This document shows, piece after piece, positions 46,744 through 57,577 of a stretch of 64,000 nucleotides of DNA. The translations under genes were made by a program, and so were the position numbers. The stretch's first letter is position 1. The number at the start of each line of letters is the position of its first letter. Source of the stretch: Narthecium ossifragum (lineage: Eukaryota > Streptophyta > Magnoliopsida > Dioscoreales > Nartheciaceae); assembly GCA_963920575.1 (NCBI GenBank), contig OY986966.1, positions 11,820,048 to 11,884,047 on the forward strand, given 5' to 3'. The notes beneath the pieces are model-generated. The model was not told where the DNA came from, searched no databases, and was given only the letters and a program-made list of their open reading frames with translations.

Positions 46744-49230
46744 TTAACTAGAAGAATCGTTACCTGATTGCTGAATTATCGAAAAATCATTCAGTGTTGC
46801 AACAGTTTCCTGCAAATTAGACCTCAAAGATAGCTCCTCATTTTCTTCCTCAAGAGATTTGCTAATAGCCACTTCCAATTCATCTTTATCACTAAGTTCA
46901 AAAACTTCTTGTGATAAATAATCAATCACATCAATTGAATACACTGAATAATCATCAGCAGGATATTTCATGGCATCATAAATATTAAACTTAACAGTTT
47001 CACCATTAAATTCCATGGTAAGTGTGTCACTATGGACATCTATCTTAGTCTTGGATGTCTTCAAGAAAGGTCTTCCCAACAAAATAGGAGTACTATGATC
47101 ACCATTCTCCATATCAAGCACATAAAAATCAGCAGGGAAAACTAAATCATTGACCTGCACAAGAATATCTTCAACTACACCTTTAGGATAGGCGTTAGAT
47201 CTGTCAGCCAATTGAATCACAACACCAGTTTCATTCAAAGGCCCAAGTTTTAAAGAAGAATATATAGAATATGGCATGACATTGATAGAAGCTCCCAAAT
47301 CTAACATGGCTTTCTCAAATTTGGTGTTACCAATTGTACATGGGATAGTAAACATACCTGGATCCCTACACTTTGTAGGAATTTTTCTTTGCAGAATTGC
47401 AGAAACATTTTCCCCTACTTTCACCTTCTCACATCCTTTAAGTTTCTGCTTTCTCTTAATTGTGCACAATTCCTTCAAGAATTTAGCATAACGAGGTACT
47501 TGTTTAAGAGCATCTAAGAGTGGAATATTTACCTCGCATCGGCGAAAAGTCTCATATAGATATGAATTCTTCTCATATTTTCTTGATTCTGTCAAAGCCT
47601 GAGGAAAAGGAGGTACAGGTTTATAATCAGAAAGAGGTGGAAACTTACGTTTAGGTACGTCGTCGTCATCAGGAAAGATTTTGTCCGCGACGATGTCTTG
47701 CTCTTTTCCTTGCACAGACGATGTAGGAACTTCCTTTATTGGAGTCTCAAGTTCTTTACCACTTCTCAAAATGATTGCACTTGCATTCTCTCTTGGATTT
47801 ATTACCGTTTGAGAAGGTAATTTTCTCGAATTCTGCGCCTCTAGCCTGCTAATTGCTGACGCCATCTGGCCCATTTGATGTTCCAAACCTTGGATACTGG
47901 CCTTTGCGTCTTGTTGAAATTGTTTTGTATCTTGTTTAAATTGTTTTGTATCCTGTTGAAGTTGCATAGCACTAGTAGCAAGGGAATTAACAATATCTTC
48001 TAAAGACATACCAGAATTCGGAGTTGGATTTTGTTGTGGTCTCGGGGGGTATTGCGGTCTATATTGTTGATATTGCTGTCCAGTTGGGCGAAATTGAGTT
48101 GTAGGCTGATTCACTTGTGGATTCCCATAGTTGAGATTGGGGTGATCCCTCCATCCCGGATTATACGTGTTTGAATAGGGATCATACTTCCTTTGCGGTG
48201 GTCCTGGAAAACTCCCAGCTGCATTTACTTGTTCAATGGGCTCCTCTTGAAAAGTTGGGCACATATCGGTTGGATGTCCCGCCACCGAGCAAATTCCACA
48301 AACCTTCCCTGTCTGCATATTACCTACAGCCATTTGACAAACAAGAGAAGTTAGACTCGCAATCTGTTGTTCAAGAGATGATACGTTTACCTCATTAACA
48401 TGTTTTGAATAAGAATCAAGTCTAGTATTAAATTGTTGAGAATTAGCTGCCATATTTGCAATCAAGTTCCTCGCGGCTTCAGGAGTTTTATCCACCAAAG
48501 CTCCTCCACTAGCTGCATCAATCATACTCCTGTCATTGGTTAGTAAGCCCTCATAAAAATATTGAATAAGTAATTGCTCACTAATTTGATGATGGGGACA
48601 GCTTGCACATAATTTCTTAAAACGTTCCCAATATTCATGTAGAGATTCTCCATTATGTTGTCTTACACCACAGATCTCTTTCCTAATGTTGGCCGCTCTT
48701 GAGGCTGGAAAATACTTCTCTAAAAACAACCTCTTCATCTCGTTCCATGTAGTAATACTCCCAGATGGTAAATAATAAAGCCAATCCTTAGCCGAATCCT
48801 TCAAAGAAAATGGAAAGGCTCTCAATTTGATTTGATCTTCAGTCATCCCCATGGGCTTCATACTTATGCACACAACATGAAGCTCCTTTAAATGCTTGTG
48901 AGGATCCTCGCCTGAAAGTCCATGAAAAGTGGGTAAGAGGTGTATTAGTCCAGATTTTAATTCAAAAGTAGTAGCAACATCCAAAGTAGGAAATGTAATG
49001 CATAAGGGTTGTTGATTCAAATCTGGGGCTGCAAGCTCTTTCAAAGTCCGATTTCCGGCCATGACTTCCTCCTCTAATTCAGAATCACTGATAAATACGT
49101 GGTCAAGAGCCAAATCGTCCTCCTCAGGATTTATCCGAGCTTCCCTTCTTAACCTGCGCAGAGTTCTTTCTATCTCTGGGTCGTACTGTAAATCACCTTG
49201 ATTAAAAGATCGAGCTATACTCATAAACAA
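46744..49230 (-). CDS. Gag-protease of element E, 828 codons, open
   Basis: The Gag capsid domain lies at about residues 75-240 (RAFPFSLKDSAKDWLYYLP, YFPASRAANIRKEICGVRQ, LHEYWERFKKLCASCPHH). A CX2CX4HX4C zinc knuckle lies at 311-324 (CGICSVAGHPTDMC). A Q/P-rich region and a helical QQDTKQF-type repeat follow. The C-terminal third carries an aspartic protease-like domain with the DLGAS motif and ILLGRPFLKT. It assembles the particle and packages RNA. The reading frame is undamaged. The first Met is chosen; a second lies two residues later. Confidence 0.95.
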   Translation of the reverse strand: MFMSIARSFNQGDLQYDPEIERTLRRLRREARINPEEDDLALDHVFISDSELEEEVMAGNRTLKELAAPDLNQQPLCITFPTLDVATTFELKSGLIHLLPTFHGLSGEDPHKHLKELHVVCISMKPMGMTEDQIKLRAFPFSLKDSAKDWLYYLPSGSITTWNEMKRLFLEKYFPASRAANIRKEICGVRQHNGESLHEYWERFKKLCASCPHHQISEQLLIQYFYEGLLTNDRSMIDAASGGALVDKTPEAARNLIANMAANSQQFNTRLDSYSKHVNEVNVSSLEQQIASLTSLVCQMAVGNMQTGKVCGICSVAGHPTDMCPTFQEEPIEQVNAAGSFPGPPQRKYDPYSNTYNPGWRDHPNLNYGNPQVNQPTTQFRPTGQQYQQYRPQYPPRPQQNPTPNSGMSLEDIVNSLATSAMQLQQDTKQFKQDTKQFQQDAKASIQGLEHQMGQMASAISRLEAQNSRKLPSQTVINPRENASAIILRSGKELETPIKEVPTSSVQGKEQDIVADKIFPDDDDVPKRKFPPLSDYKPVPPFPQALTESRKYEKNSYLYETFRRCEVNIPLLDALKQVPRYAKFLKELCTIKRKQKLKGCEKVKVGENVSAILQRKIPTKCRDPGMFTIPCTIGNTKFEKAMLDLGASINVMPYSIYSSLKLGPLNETGVVIQLADRSNAYPKGVVEDILVQVNDLVFPADFYVLDMENGDHSTPILLGRPFLKTSKTKIDVHSDTLTMEFNGETVKFNIYDAMKYPADDYSVYSIDVIDYLSQEVFELSDKDELEVAISKSLEEENEELSLRSNLQETVATLNDFSIIQQSGNDSSS

Positions 49231-49339
49231 TCAAGAGGATTCCGGCAAAACGAGAAAAAAGAAATCAAGAAAATTCGAATAACTCTTTTTTTTTATGAAA
49301 ATAAAGATCACAATAAACACAAAAATCAACTAGAATCAC

Positions 49340-49356
49340 TCCCCGGCAACTGCGCC
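49340..49356 (-). promoter_or_regulatory. Primer binding site of element E (tRNA-Asp type)
   Basis: The minus strand reads TGGCGCAGTTGCCGGGG, five bases after the 5' LTR. This resembles the tRNA-Asp-primed sites used by Athila elements. Confidence 0.85.
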
Positions 49357-49361
49357 AAAAT

Positions 49362-51090
49362 TTGATGTGCTGTCGCAGGCACTCAAAAATAAAACCAATA
49401 CCCGTTAAAATGAATGTAGTAGTGCGAGTACGAGTCGATCCCACGAAGAGTGTTTAGCCTAGTTTTGTGCTCAGTGAATAAAGATGGGGGGTTTTAAATG
49501 TGAGGAAAACAGTAAAGAAATAATCTAAAGCGAAGAAACGAGTTAAATCAAGAGAACAAACCTTGGTCTGAGTCAACATCCACCATCGGAATCCAATAAC
49601 TGATCATAGATGCAAGTATCAATCAATTTATACCATGAATATTCACCGTCCGAATTCAATTCGAAGCTCTCCTCGATCATAGTTAATTAGAAACAAGCGA
49701 TCTAATCAACCCTAACTACTAAACAACCTAAGACAAGCGCTGTAGATTTAATCTAGTAGCAGCGTTAAGAATAGGGAGATCGATGAAGCTAAACAACACA
49801 AGCACAAGCGGTTGCATTTAATCTAGTTGAATATTCTTCCTAAGATCTAACAAGATCTGATCAGCAGTAAATTATTAGATCCTAGTCGCTTCGCAGATTA
49901 GAGGGATCAAACAATTCCGGATTTGATATCAAACCTAGCGGTAGATCACCATGAATAATAAACTAGTAGGCCTCCTAGCAATTAGACAAGGTAATCATGA
50001 AGATTTAATCTCAGAAGAACATCCAATACTCATGTATAAACTGAACAATAAAAATAAATTAGATCTCACAGTTTCATTGATTCCGAGGTTTCAGTCTCCT
50101 CGACCAAGGATCAAGATTTAGCCACGCAGGGCCATCAAGAACAATCCTCCAAAAGATTTCATAAAGCAAAAGAAAATCTAGAAAAAATATCAAAGAGGAG
50201 AAAGAGTAGCCAAAAGTGTCCAAGAATCCCCCTCAAACCCTAGAAAGAGTCCTATTTATAGCCTTCAAGTGTATCCACCCTCGAATTAGATCACAATCGT
50301 CGATTTTATTCACTGGGGAAAGTCCGATCGATCGGACCTTGGATGCTGGATCGATCGGTCTCATTAACATCTTCAACTTCTCTTCACGCCCGAGCCCGAT
50401 CGATCGGACTAAAGGAGTCGGATCGATCGATTTCGTAAAAATCCTTCGTCTCTGGCTCTTCCCGAGTTCGATCGATGGTCCGATCGATCGAACTGTATTC
50501 CTCTAAAAAGCATACGTTCTGTCACCCTTTAATTCCCAAGTCCGATCGATCGAACTTTAAGTGCTGGATCGATCGGACGCATAAAAATCCACCTTCTCTG
50601 GCTATTTTTGAGTCCGATAGATCCAACTCTAGGAGTCGGATCGATCTAGCTCAATAGGAGGGATGGTTCGATCGATCGAACCATATTCAGCCAAAAACTA
50701 CATGTTCTGTCATGGTTTTGCCAGGTCCGATCGATCGGACCTTCGCTCGGACTTCCAGCTTATTTTCCTTTCTGCCATTCAGACTGCGCATCGGTATTGA
50801 AATTGCTGTAACTTCCTCTAGGAAACTCGGAATCACGAACCGTAAAATTCTCCAGAATCTAGACTTCAAGAGCTTTCCAACCATGTATGGCACATCCTCT
50901 GGTTCTTCATGAACAGGTACAGATAAATCTTTAAATTTGATCCATGCACTCTTTTCAGCTTCTTTTCGACTTATGGACTTCAATTGCATCCTAAATCAAA
51001 ATATAAGAATAATGAGTGTATTTAGGAACTAAATAAGCATAGGAGACTAAATATTAAGGGATAAAAATATAACATTATGCATTCTCATCA
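49362..51090 (-). repeat. 5' LTR of element E
   Basis: It is 1729 bp and nearly identical to 40631-42358. TATAAATAG is at 50252-50260 on the minus strand and the CCGATCGATCGG array at about 50315-50745. Confidence 0.96.
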
Positions 51091-52292
51091 GCAATGGTGA
51101 ACCGGGAGAGTGATGACTCCCGGGATGTTTAGAATAAACGGGCGGGTAGCCTTACAGCTTTCCATAGCCTTGCATGCCGGCGTGCGCCGAGGGCCTTATC
51201 TGCTATATCTGTAAGCTGTTGTTTGCGGGGCTGTTTTCCGGTGCAGGTGTTGCGGTGAGCTGCTGGCAGCTGGTGGTGGTACCACTGCAGCAGTTCCCTA
51301 GACCTTACTTTACCTGTTCACTACCCGGGCCGGCAGGGTGCCGTGCCCAGACCTTCTTTGATATATCATCACATCCTGTTGCATGCTTACCTGTTTTATT
51401 CTGCGCATGTTCATAGCATGCATTGTGTTGTGCACTAGTTGCATCTGTTTAGGGCGTTGCCGATCCGGGGCTTTCGGGTAGCCCGGATTTATCTCTTAGG
51501 ACCGTTGCGGGTAGCTTGGTCCAGGACTCAATATGTAGTATTCAGTCTCTTCGATGATAGGGTTAGTTGGACATGAATACTGTTGTGCTTGATGTTTAGA
51601 GGTCGTGTCGGCCTTGAGTCAAGTCGTGGTGTAGCCGGTATCCAATCCTTCTAGAACTCTTGGGTGGCAGGTGTGACTACCCAGCGGTGCTACCCGCCGA
51701 CAGTGCCCAGGATCTTGTCGTGAGTTGGCAGTGCCGTTTCCTGTCTGACTGAGTGTGACCCAGTGTGTGACCAGTTCGCTGGAAGACCACGACTGGGGCA
51801 CTCAGGGGTATCCGGTGGGGTTATGGGACCCCTGTGATACACCTAGGCTTTGCTTGGGGACGACACTGTTGTGTTCCCTTCCTTTGTGAGTGTCGTAGTG
51901 TAGTGTCCCTGCTGAGCTTAGTGCTCACTCCTACCCGGGCTGCGTTTTGCAGGTGCTGGCGCTAGCTCTTCTTCGGTCGCCCCTACCGGGCAGGTGTTCG
52001 GTGACGTGACGGCGTCTGGCGGAGCTTGAGGAGCTGTGATCTGTCCGTGTACACCTTGGTTAGATAGTCTCCTACGGGAGCGATTTTGTATAACATTTCC
52101 TGTTTGAGGATTTGTACTATATTCCAGCTTTGTGTGTTGAGCTTTATAACTGTTGTATAATACAGGATGATTATGCTTATTAGGGTAACCACTACGATTA
52201 GAGGGAAACCTCGCCAAATTTTCGCAGTAGGTTTAGTTCCGGTTCGCGTCGCCCGGCCCGGTTGGGCCTACGCGGGTCGGGGCGCGACAACT

Positions 52293-52304
52293 TGGTATCA
52301 GAGC
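52293..52304 (+). promoter_or_regulatory. Primer binding site of element B, tRNA-iMet
   Basis: TGGTATCAGAGC starts three bases after the LTR end, identical to element A. Confidence 0.93.
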
Positions 52305-52490
52305 ATAGGCTGTAGATCCCAGGGTGTTAGGATCAGGTTTCGGTTGAGCTGAGCGTGGAATGGGATAGTTCTAGGTCTAGAACATCCTTGCATGCTCTCT
52401 TTGTGATGTGAATGTCTTCCGCTTTATTGAAATGCTGTTTGTTCGTCGTTCTGACGAGTGGCAACTCGTTTGTTGTTGGTGATCGTGCAG

Positions 52491-53848
52491 ATGTCGGGAG
52501 CTCGCGTCCGACCTCCGGTTGCCGGTCGAGGTGGGGCACGACCTGGTCGACCCGCCCGACCAAACGGGACGGTTCTTGTCAGGGTGGTCCGGGCTAGACG
52601 CACTGTACCATCACCAGCGACGGTTTCGGTCGTGCAGTCGGAGGTCTTCCTCGCCGAGGAGGAGGCCCCCGTTCCTGTCGGCGGACAGGCTTCGGTGGCT
52701 ATCTCAATGGCTTTCCAGCGGCTGAACCCTCCTAGGTTCAGTGGTAGGACTGGAGACCCGACTGCAGCGGACAAGTGGGTTGACGGAGTCACGTGCGTCC
52801 TAGAGGCTCTCTTCGTCGAGGATGACCGGGTTCGGGTCACCCTCGCAGCGTTCCAGCTTGACGGCGAGGCACGCGACTGGTGGCGCACTGTCCGGCACAC
52901 CAGTGGCGGAGAGTTGCCGCTGTGGGAGGAGTTCAGGGCGATGTTCCTAGACGTGCACTTTCCAGCTAGTGCGCGTGACACCCTGACCCGCGAGTACCAG
53001 TCCCTTCTGCAGGGTACTCGCACAGTTCAGCAGTACGCCTCCAGGTTACCCAGCTTGTCCGTTTTGCGGGGGCAGTTGCAGCAGACCCTGTAGCCAGGGT
53101 GCGGCAGTTCGAGTGGGGACTCAGGCCAGAGATCCGGCGGCAGACCAGTTCACACTGCTTCCAGGCGTACCCGGCGATCCTGAACTGCGCCTTGTCAGTG
53201 GAGGCGCAGTTGCGGGATGACAGGTACCGGGCAGTTCCACCGGTACCTCCCACTAGCGCACAGCAGCGACCCCAGGGCAGGGGTGGGTTCGGTAGGGGAC
53301 AGCAGCGGCGTCCGCGGCCCTTTCAGCAGCCGCCGCGCGTGCAGCAGTACCAGCAGGCACTACCGAGTCCACCAGCCCCGTACTTACTGGCAGCCGGGCC
53401 ATCTGGGCAGGCTTCGTCAGGGGGGAGCCAGGGTCAGTCGCCTGATGGCGCGTCAGGCCCGTGTTTTCTCTGCGGGCAGCTAGGGCACTTCCGTAGAGAC
53501 TGTCCCCAGCGAGGAGCGCGAGGCGCAGTGCCACAGGGCAGTAGAGGCGGAGGGTCCGGTGCTTGGCAGGGGAGCAGTGGCGGGCGCGGATCAGGGGCGG
53601 GACCTGGGCGTCCCAGGGGCGGAGGCGGCCGACGGGGGCAGGTGTTTGCCCTCCCAGTGCGTGAGCAGCGGGACACCGTGCAGTTGTACCAGCCGCCACC
53701 GCAGTACCAGCAGCCGTTGCAGTACCAGCAGCCGTTGCAGTTCCAGCAGCCGTTGCAGTGTCAGCAGCAGTTGCAGTACCACCAGCCTCAGCAGTACCAG
53801 CAGAGTCGTCCGTCCTCAGAGGTATCTTTCAGCTTTCTAGTTCTTTGA
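52491..53848 (+). pseudogene. Gag of element B (one or two frameshifts)
   Basis: It starts MSGARVRPPVAGRGG, as in A. The capsid part includes RDWWRTVRHTSGG. Loss of one base near 53046, relative to A, ends the first frame at 53093. Gag resumes at 53099 and includes an intact zinc knuckle, CFLCGQLGHFRRDC (53462 on), then a G/R-rich stretch and a QYQQPL repeat tail. The tail frame stops at 53848, while protease is in another frame. In A the two are in one frame, so an indel in the repeat is likelier than programmed frameshifting. Confidence 0.9.
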
Positions 53849-55938
53849 TAGATGTGCTGATAGACTCTGGGGCGTCTCATTCCTACATTGCTAGCATGTG
53901 CGTGGCATCGCTAGGATTAGAGACGAGTCGGCTAGAGGTGGCACAGTCTGTAGACTCACCGATCGGCGGGACGGTCAGGGTGGACCGGGTCTGCCGATCT
54001 TGTTCCTTGGAGGTTGGAGGCCTCCGGGTCTGTCTAGACCTGCGGGTGCTAGACATGACCGGCTTTGACGTGATACTCGGTATGGACTGGTTGGCAGCAT
54101 ACCGGGCCGTCATCGACGGTGGTCGCCGGAGGGTGGTTGCTTGGACACCCGACGGGACACGGTTTGTGCTGTTGGGGGATCGGTTCTCCACCGATTCCTT
54201 TGCTTGTGGTGTGGGAAGGCGTGGCAGCGAGCTTTCAGCCTTGTTGGCCAGCATGTCCCTGTCCGGTTCTGATGGAGTGCAGCAGCAGTGCAGTTTTCCG
54301 AGGATCGTGTGCGACTTTGCGGACGTGTTCCCCGAGGTGTTGCCAGGGCTTCCACCGTCTAGAGAGGTCGACTTCGAGATCGACCTAGTACCAGGTACCG
54401 CACCGATCTCTCTTCCGGCTTTCAGGATGGCACCAGCAGAGCAGAGCGAGTTGATGACCCAGTTAGATGAGCTGACCAGCAGAGGCTTCATCCGTCCCAG
54501 CATGTCTCCCTGGGGGGCGCCAGTGTTGTTCGCAAAGAAGAAGGATGGTACCCTTCGACTTTGCATAGACTACAGGCGGCTCAACAGGGTGACGGTGAAG
54601 AACTGGTATCCGATGCCGCGGATCGACGACCTGTTTGACCAGCTTCGAGGATCTTCAGTGTTCTCGAAGATCGACCTCCGCACTGGCTACCACCAGTTGA
54701 GGGTTCGGGATTGCGACATCCCGAAGACGGCATTCCGGACTCGGTACGGCCTGTACGAGTTCGTGGTAATGCCGTTTGGGCTGACGAACGCACCAGCAGC
54801 GTTCATGGATCTCATGCAGAGGATCTTCCGGCCTTTCCTAGACGAGTTCGTGGTGGTCTTCGTCGACGACATCCTTATCTACTCCCGGTCAGAGGCGGAG
54901 CACGAGCGGCACTTGGCGACAGTGTTGCAGCTACTTCGGAGGCATCGGCTCTTTGCCAAGGCCTCCAAGTGCGAGTTCTGGCTTGCACAGGTGGGATTCC
55001 TTGGACACGTGGTGTCGGCAACAGGGATCTCAGTTGACCCCGCCAAGGTCGAGGCCGTGGTACAGTGGCAGAGACCGAGGACAGTGTTCGAGGTCCACAG
55101 TTTCCTGGGCTTGGCGGGCTACTACAGGCGGTTCATGCGGGACTTCTCCAGTGTCGCCGGACCGTTGACCAGACTGACACAGAAGGCCGTCCCGTTCGTG
55201 TGGGATGATGCTTGTGAGCAGGCTTTCGTGCAGCTGAGGACCAGGTTGACTAGTGCACCGATGCTGATCGTCCCCAAGCGAGGCGTGGGTTACAGTGTCT
55301 ACTGCGACGCCAGCGGTGAGGGTTTGGGGTGTGTCCTCATGCAGGAGGGGCACGTAGTTTCCTATGGTTCTCGCCAGCTGAAGAACCATGAGAGGAACTA
55401 CCCAACCCATGACTTGGAGCTTGCAACGGTGGTCTTCGCCCTGAAGACCTGGCGTCACTACCTCTATGGCGAGAAGTTTTCTGTCTTCTCGGACCATAAG
55501 AGCTTGAGGCATGTTTTCACCCAACATGACCTCAACCTGAGGCAGCGACGCTGGATGGAGCTACTGGAGGACTACGACTTTGAGTTGCATTACCATCCTG
55601 GTAAGGCAAACGTCGTAGCAGACGCGCTGAGCAGACAGGTGAGAGACACCAGAGCAGCAGTTGCAGGGTTGTCAGCGGGGCAGTGGCAGGCTCTAGAGAC
55701 GGCAGGCCAATTGGGGCTCGAGTTTGAGGATCGGGGATCCAGCAGCTTCCTCTACGCAGTGCAGAGTATGCCAGCAGTTCTAGCCAGAGTGTTGGAGGCA
55801 CAGCACAGTGACCCAGAGCTCGAGGAGTTACGCACAGCAGCGGGCACGGAGGGCGCAGACGGAGACTGGACAATATCGCCAGACGGAGGGCTACGGTTCC
55901 GAGGCAGAGTAGCGGTTCCAGCAGATCCAGTTCTTTGA
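53758..55938 (+). CDS. Protease-RT-RNase H of element B, 726 open codons
   Basis: The protease has [10 protein letters not shown] (DSG at residues 36-38) and VILGMDW. RT begins near residue 200 and carries [26 protein letters not shown] and FVDD (368-371). RNase H has [10 protein letters not shown] (D517), [13 protein letters not shown] and FSDHKS (D579), then [15 protein letters not shown]. The listed ATG is inside the gag tail and is not a true start; the product would be part of Gag-Pol. It ends at a TGA where A has CAA. Catalytic residues are intact. Confidence 0.93.
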   Translation: MSAAVAVPPASAVPAESSVLRGIFQLSSSLIDVLIDSGASHSYIASMCVASLGLETSRLEVAQSVDSPIGGTVRVDRVCRSCSLEVGGLRVCLDLRVLDMTGFDVILGMDWLAAYRAVIDGGRRRVVAWTPDGTRFVLLGDRFSTDSFACGVGRRGSELSALLASMSLSGSDGVQQQCSFPRIVCDFADVFPEVLPGLPPSREVDFEIDLVPGTAPISLPAFRMAPAEQSELMTQLDELTSRGFIRPSMSPWGAPVLFAKKKDGTLRLCIDYRRLNRVTVKNWYPMPRIDDLFDQLRGSSVFSKIDLRTGYHQLRVRDCDIPKTAFRTRYGLYEFVVMPFGLTNAPAAFMDLMQRIFRPFLDEFVVVFVDDILIYSRSEAEHERHLATVLQLLRRHRLFAKASKCEFWLAQVGFLGHVVSATGISVDPAKVEAVVQWQRPRTVFEVHSFLGLAGYYRRFMRDFSSVAGPLTRLTQKAVPFVWDDACEQAFVQLRTRLTSAPMLIVPKRGVGYSVYCDASGEGLGCVLMQEGHVVSYGSRQLKNHERNYPTHDLELATVVFALKTWRHYLYGEKFSVFSDHKSLRHVFTQHDLNLRQRRWMELLEDYDFELHYHPGKANVVADALSRQVRDTRAAVAGLSAGQWQALETAGQLGLEFEDRGSSSFLYAVQSMPAVLARVLEAQHSDPELEELRTAAGTEGADGDWTISPDGGLRFRGRVAVPADPVL

Positions 55939-56419
55939 GACGACGTCCTACGAGAGTTCCACCACTCTCTCTTTGCAGTTCATCCCGGCGGCACCAAGAT
56001 GTACCAGGATCTTCGGCGACAGTTCTGGTGGCGCGGGATGAAGAGGGCAGTGACGGAGTTCGTATCGCGTTGCCTTACCTGTCAGAAGGTCAAGGCAGAG
56101 CACCAGCGGACTCCGGGGTTACTTCAGCCGCTTCCACTAGCTGAGTGGAAGTGGGAGTACATCACGATGGACTTCGTGACCGGGCTACCGAGATCTCCTA
56201 GGGGGAATGATGCGATTTGGGTCATCGTTGATCGATTGACCAAATCGGCGCACTTCCTGCCTATGCGGGTGATAGACTCGACGGACAGGTTGGGTAGCTT
56301 GTACGTCAGAGAGGTGGTCAGACTACACAGAGTTCCAGTTTCTATCGTGTCAGACCGTGACCCCAGGTTCATCAGCAGGTTCTGGCGCGACTTTCAGGAG
56401 GCAGTTGGCACACTCCTGA
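55939..56419 (+). pseudogene. Truncated integrase of element B
   Basis: It begins after the TGA at 55936-55938. HPGGTKMYQDLRRQFWW, CLTCQKVK, the core [15 protein letters not shown] and SDRDPRF are present. The frame is then cut in EAVGTLL and runs into LTR sequence. The third catalytic residue, the C-terminus and the chromodomain are missing. Confidence 0.92.
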
Positions 56420-56666
56420 GAGGAACTACACCTTGGTTTGATAGTCTCCTACGGGAGCGATTTTGTATAACATTCCCTGTTTGAGGATTTGTACTATATT
56501 CCAGCTTTGTGTGTTGAGCTTTATAACTGTTGTATAATACAGGATGATTATGCTTATTAGGGTAACCACTACGATTAGAGGGAAACCTCGCCAAATTTCT
56601 GCAGTAGGTTTAGTTCCGGTTCGCGTCGCCCAGCCCGGTTGGGCCTACGCGGGTCGGGGCGCGACA
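56420..56666 (+). repeat. Remnant of the 3' LTR of element B
   Basis: It matches the last ~250 bp of B's 5' LTR (from about 52026), ends GGGGCGCGACA and is followed by TSD TCTCT. Both parental sequences read TGAG at the junction with integrase. Confidence 0.92.
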
Positions 56667-56671
56667 TCTCT

Positions 56672-57267
56672 CCTCCCCTCTTCTCCGGCTTCTCCTCCTC
56701 TCCTGCTCTCTCCTCTGTCTCTATCTCTCTCTCCTCCCTCTTCCTATGTTTCTCAAGCACCTCGCCAACCACCCCCGCCCCGCCTACAACAACCCCCACG
56801 TCTCCCGCCCCCGCCCTGCCCCGATACTCCTTAGTGAACGACTCTACCATCACTGTCGGGTTCGTCTCCACCACCACCCGCCTCCCCCTACAACCGTGGA
56901 ACGCCCACCAGCTCTCCTTACGCACGTCCGTGTCGTAGTGCTGCGGGAGCACCGCCCGGGCTGCGAGCTGCACGTAGCGGATGTGGATCCCCTTCGACTC
57001 CGTCGCCTCCTCCCCTTCGGCTCCGACTTCTCCTCCCCTCTTCTCCGGCTTCTCCTCCCCGGCTCCTCTATTTCTCCGCTCTCTCCTCTCTCTCTCTCTC
57101 CCCTCCCTCTTCCTCTGTTTCTTACTGGTTGTCTCCGGCAACTCCCCTCCGCCGGCATCGACGCCCTGCCCCTCCAGCTCGTCTCCCCCCGGCTCCTTCT
57201 CAAGAGTTCCGCCACCTTTGATGGAGCCCTCCTGTCCCACAGGAAGGCTGAAGAGGCCTCACTGATT
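56672..57267 (-). pseudogene. Low-complexity gene-like fragment, unrecognised
   Basis: The minus strand is open for about 220 codons (57240-56575), but the end runs into B's LTR. It has charged R/E-rich repeats (EEKPEKRGGE occurs twice, from a ~95-bp direct duplication at about 56672-56755 and 57027-57122). Between them lies a more protein-like part, IHIRYVQLAARAVLPQHY. I do not recognise it. It may be a captured gene piece or chance coding in CT-rich DNA. Confidence 0.3.
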
Positions 57268-57372
57268 GCATAAGTAAGAATTCATATGCTAAGTAAGAAA
57301 TTCCTCGCATAAGTAAGGAGTTCATAGGTTAAGTAAAGAATTCCTCACATAACTAACCTCACATAAGTAAGA
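57268..57372 (+). repeat. Degenerate TAAGTAAGAAATTC repeats
   Basis: Five or six diverged copies of a ~20-bp unit ending in AAGTAAG or AATTC occur here. The rest of the island to 57577 is AT-rich with no gene. Confidence 0.6.
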
Positions 57373-57577
57373 AATCATATCCAAGCCGACTTAAACACTA
57401 AATTTAAGTGCAATAAATTCCAAAAACATGGAATACCTCCATTCTCTTCTTCCAAAATAATGAAGGAAATCATACGAGAGAAGAAGATGGGCGATGTCAC
57501 ATCTTAGTGTAGAGAGATCTCTCTCCTTTCTCTCTCTCGTACTTGTGTCAAGTGGGATTAAATGATGAGAGGGAGTT

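Larger units (their letters stand above)
40631..51090 (-). mobile_element. Element E: nearly intact Athila-type Ty3 retrotransposon
   Basis: This 10.46-kb element has LTRs of 1728 and 1729 bp, a tRNA-Asp-type primer site, one gag-pol frame and a polypurine tract. The TSD is GCAGT (40626-40630) versus GCAAT (51091-51095). I count about 13 differences between the LTRs by eye, under 1%, so insertion is recent. It lies in B's 5' LTR in opposite orientation. There is no envelope-like ORF between pol and the 3' LTR. Confidence 0.97.
37175..52289 (+). repeat. 5' LTR of element B (three pieces)
   Basis: The pieces are 37175-37827, 40247-40630 and 51096-52289. GATCGATC arrays lie at about 37386-37490 (U3) and 40275-40515. 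E cut the four-hairpin block right after its first stem (GCCCTATAATAGGGC, 40612-40628). The LTR ends GGGGCGCGACA at 52289. Confidence 0.94.
37175..56666 (+). mobile_element. Element B: Tekay-like Ty3 chromovirus, 3'-deleted, hosting F and E
   Basis: It has a T-family 5' LTR interrupted by F and E, a tRNA-iMet site, gag, and PR-RT-RH in one long open frame. Integrase is cut at about 56419 and joined to the last 247 bp of a 3' LTR. The perfect TSD TCTCT (37170-37174, 56667-56671) confirms both ends. Without the insertions the LTR totals about 2236 bp, the length of A's 3' LTR. Pol is better preserved than in A. Confidence 0.95.

Noticed and set aside
53758..53848. Programmed frameshift between gag and pol in B
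   Set aside because: In element A gag and protease share one frame, so an indel in the Q/Y repeat of B is the simpler explanation.
56575..57240. 221-codon minus-strand protein
   Set aside because: Its end lies inside B's LTR remnant, so it cannot be an original gene. It is kept only as a low-confidence fragment.
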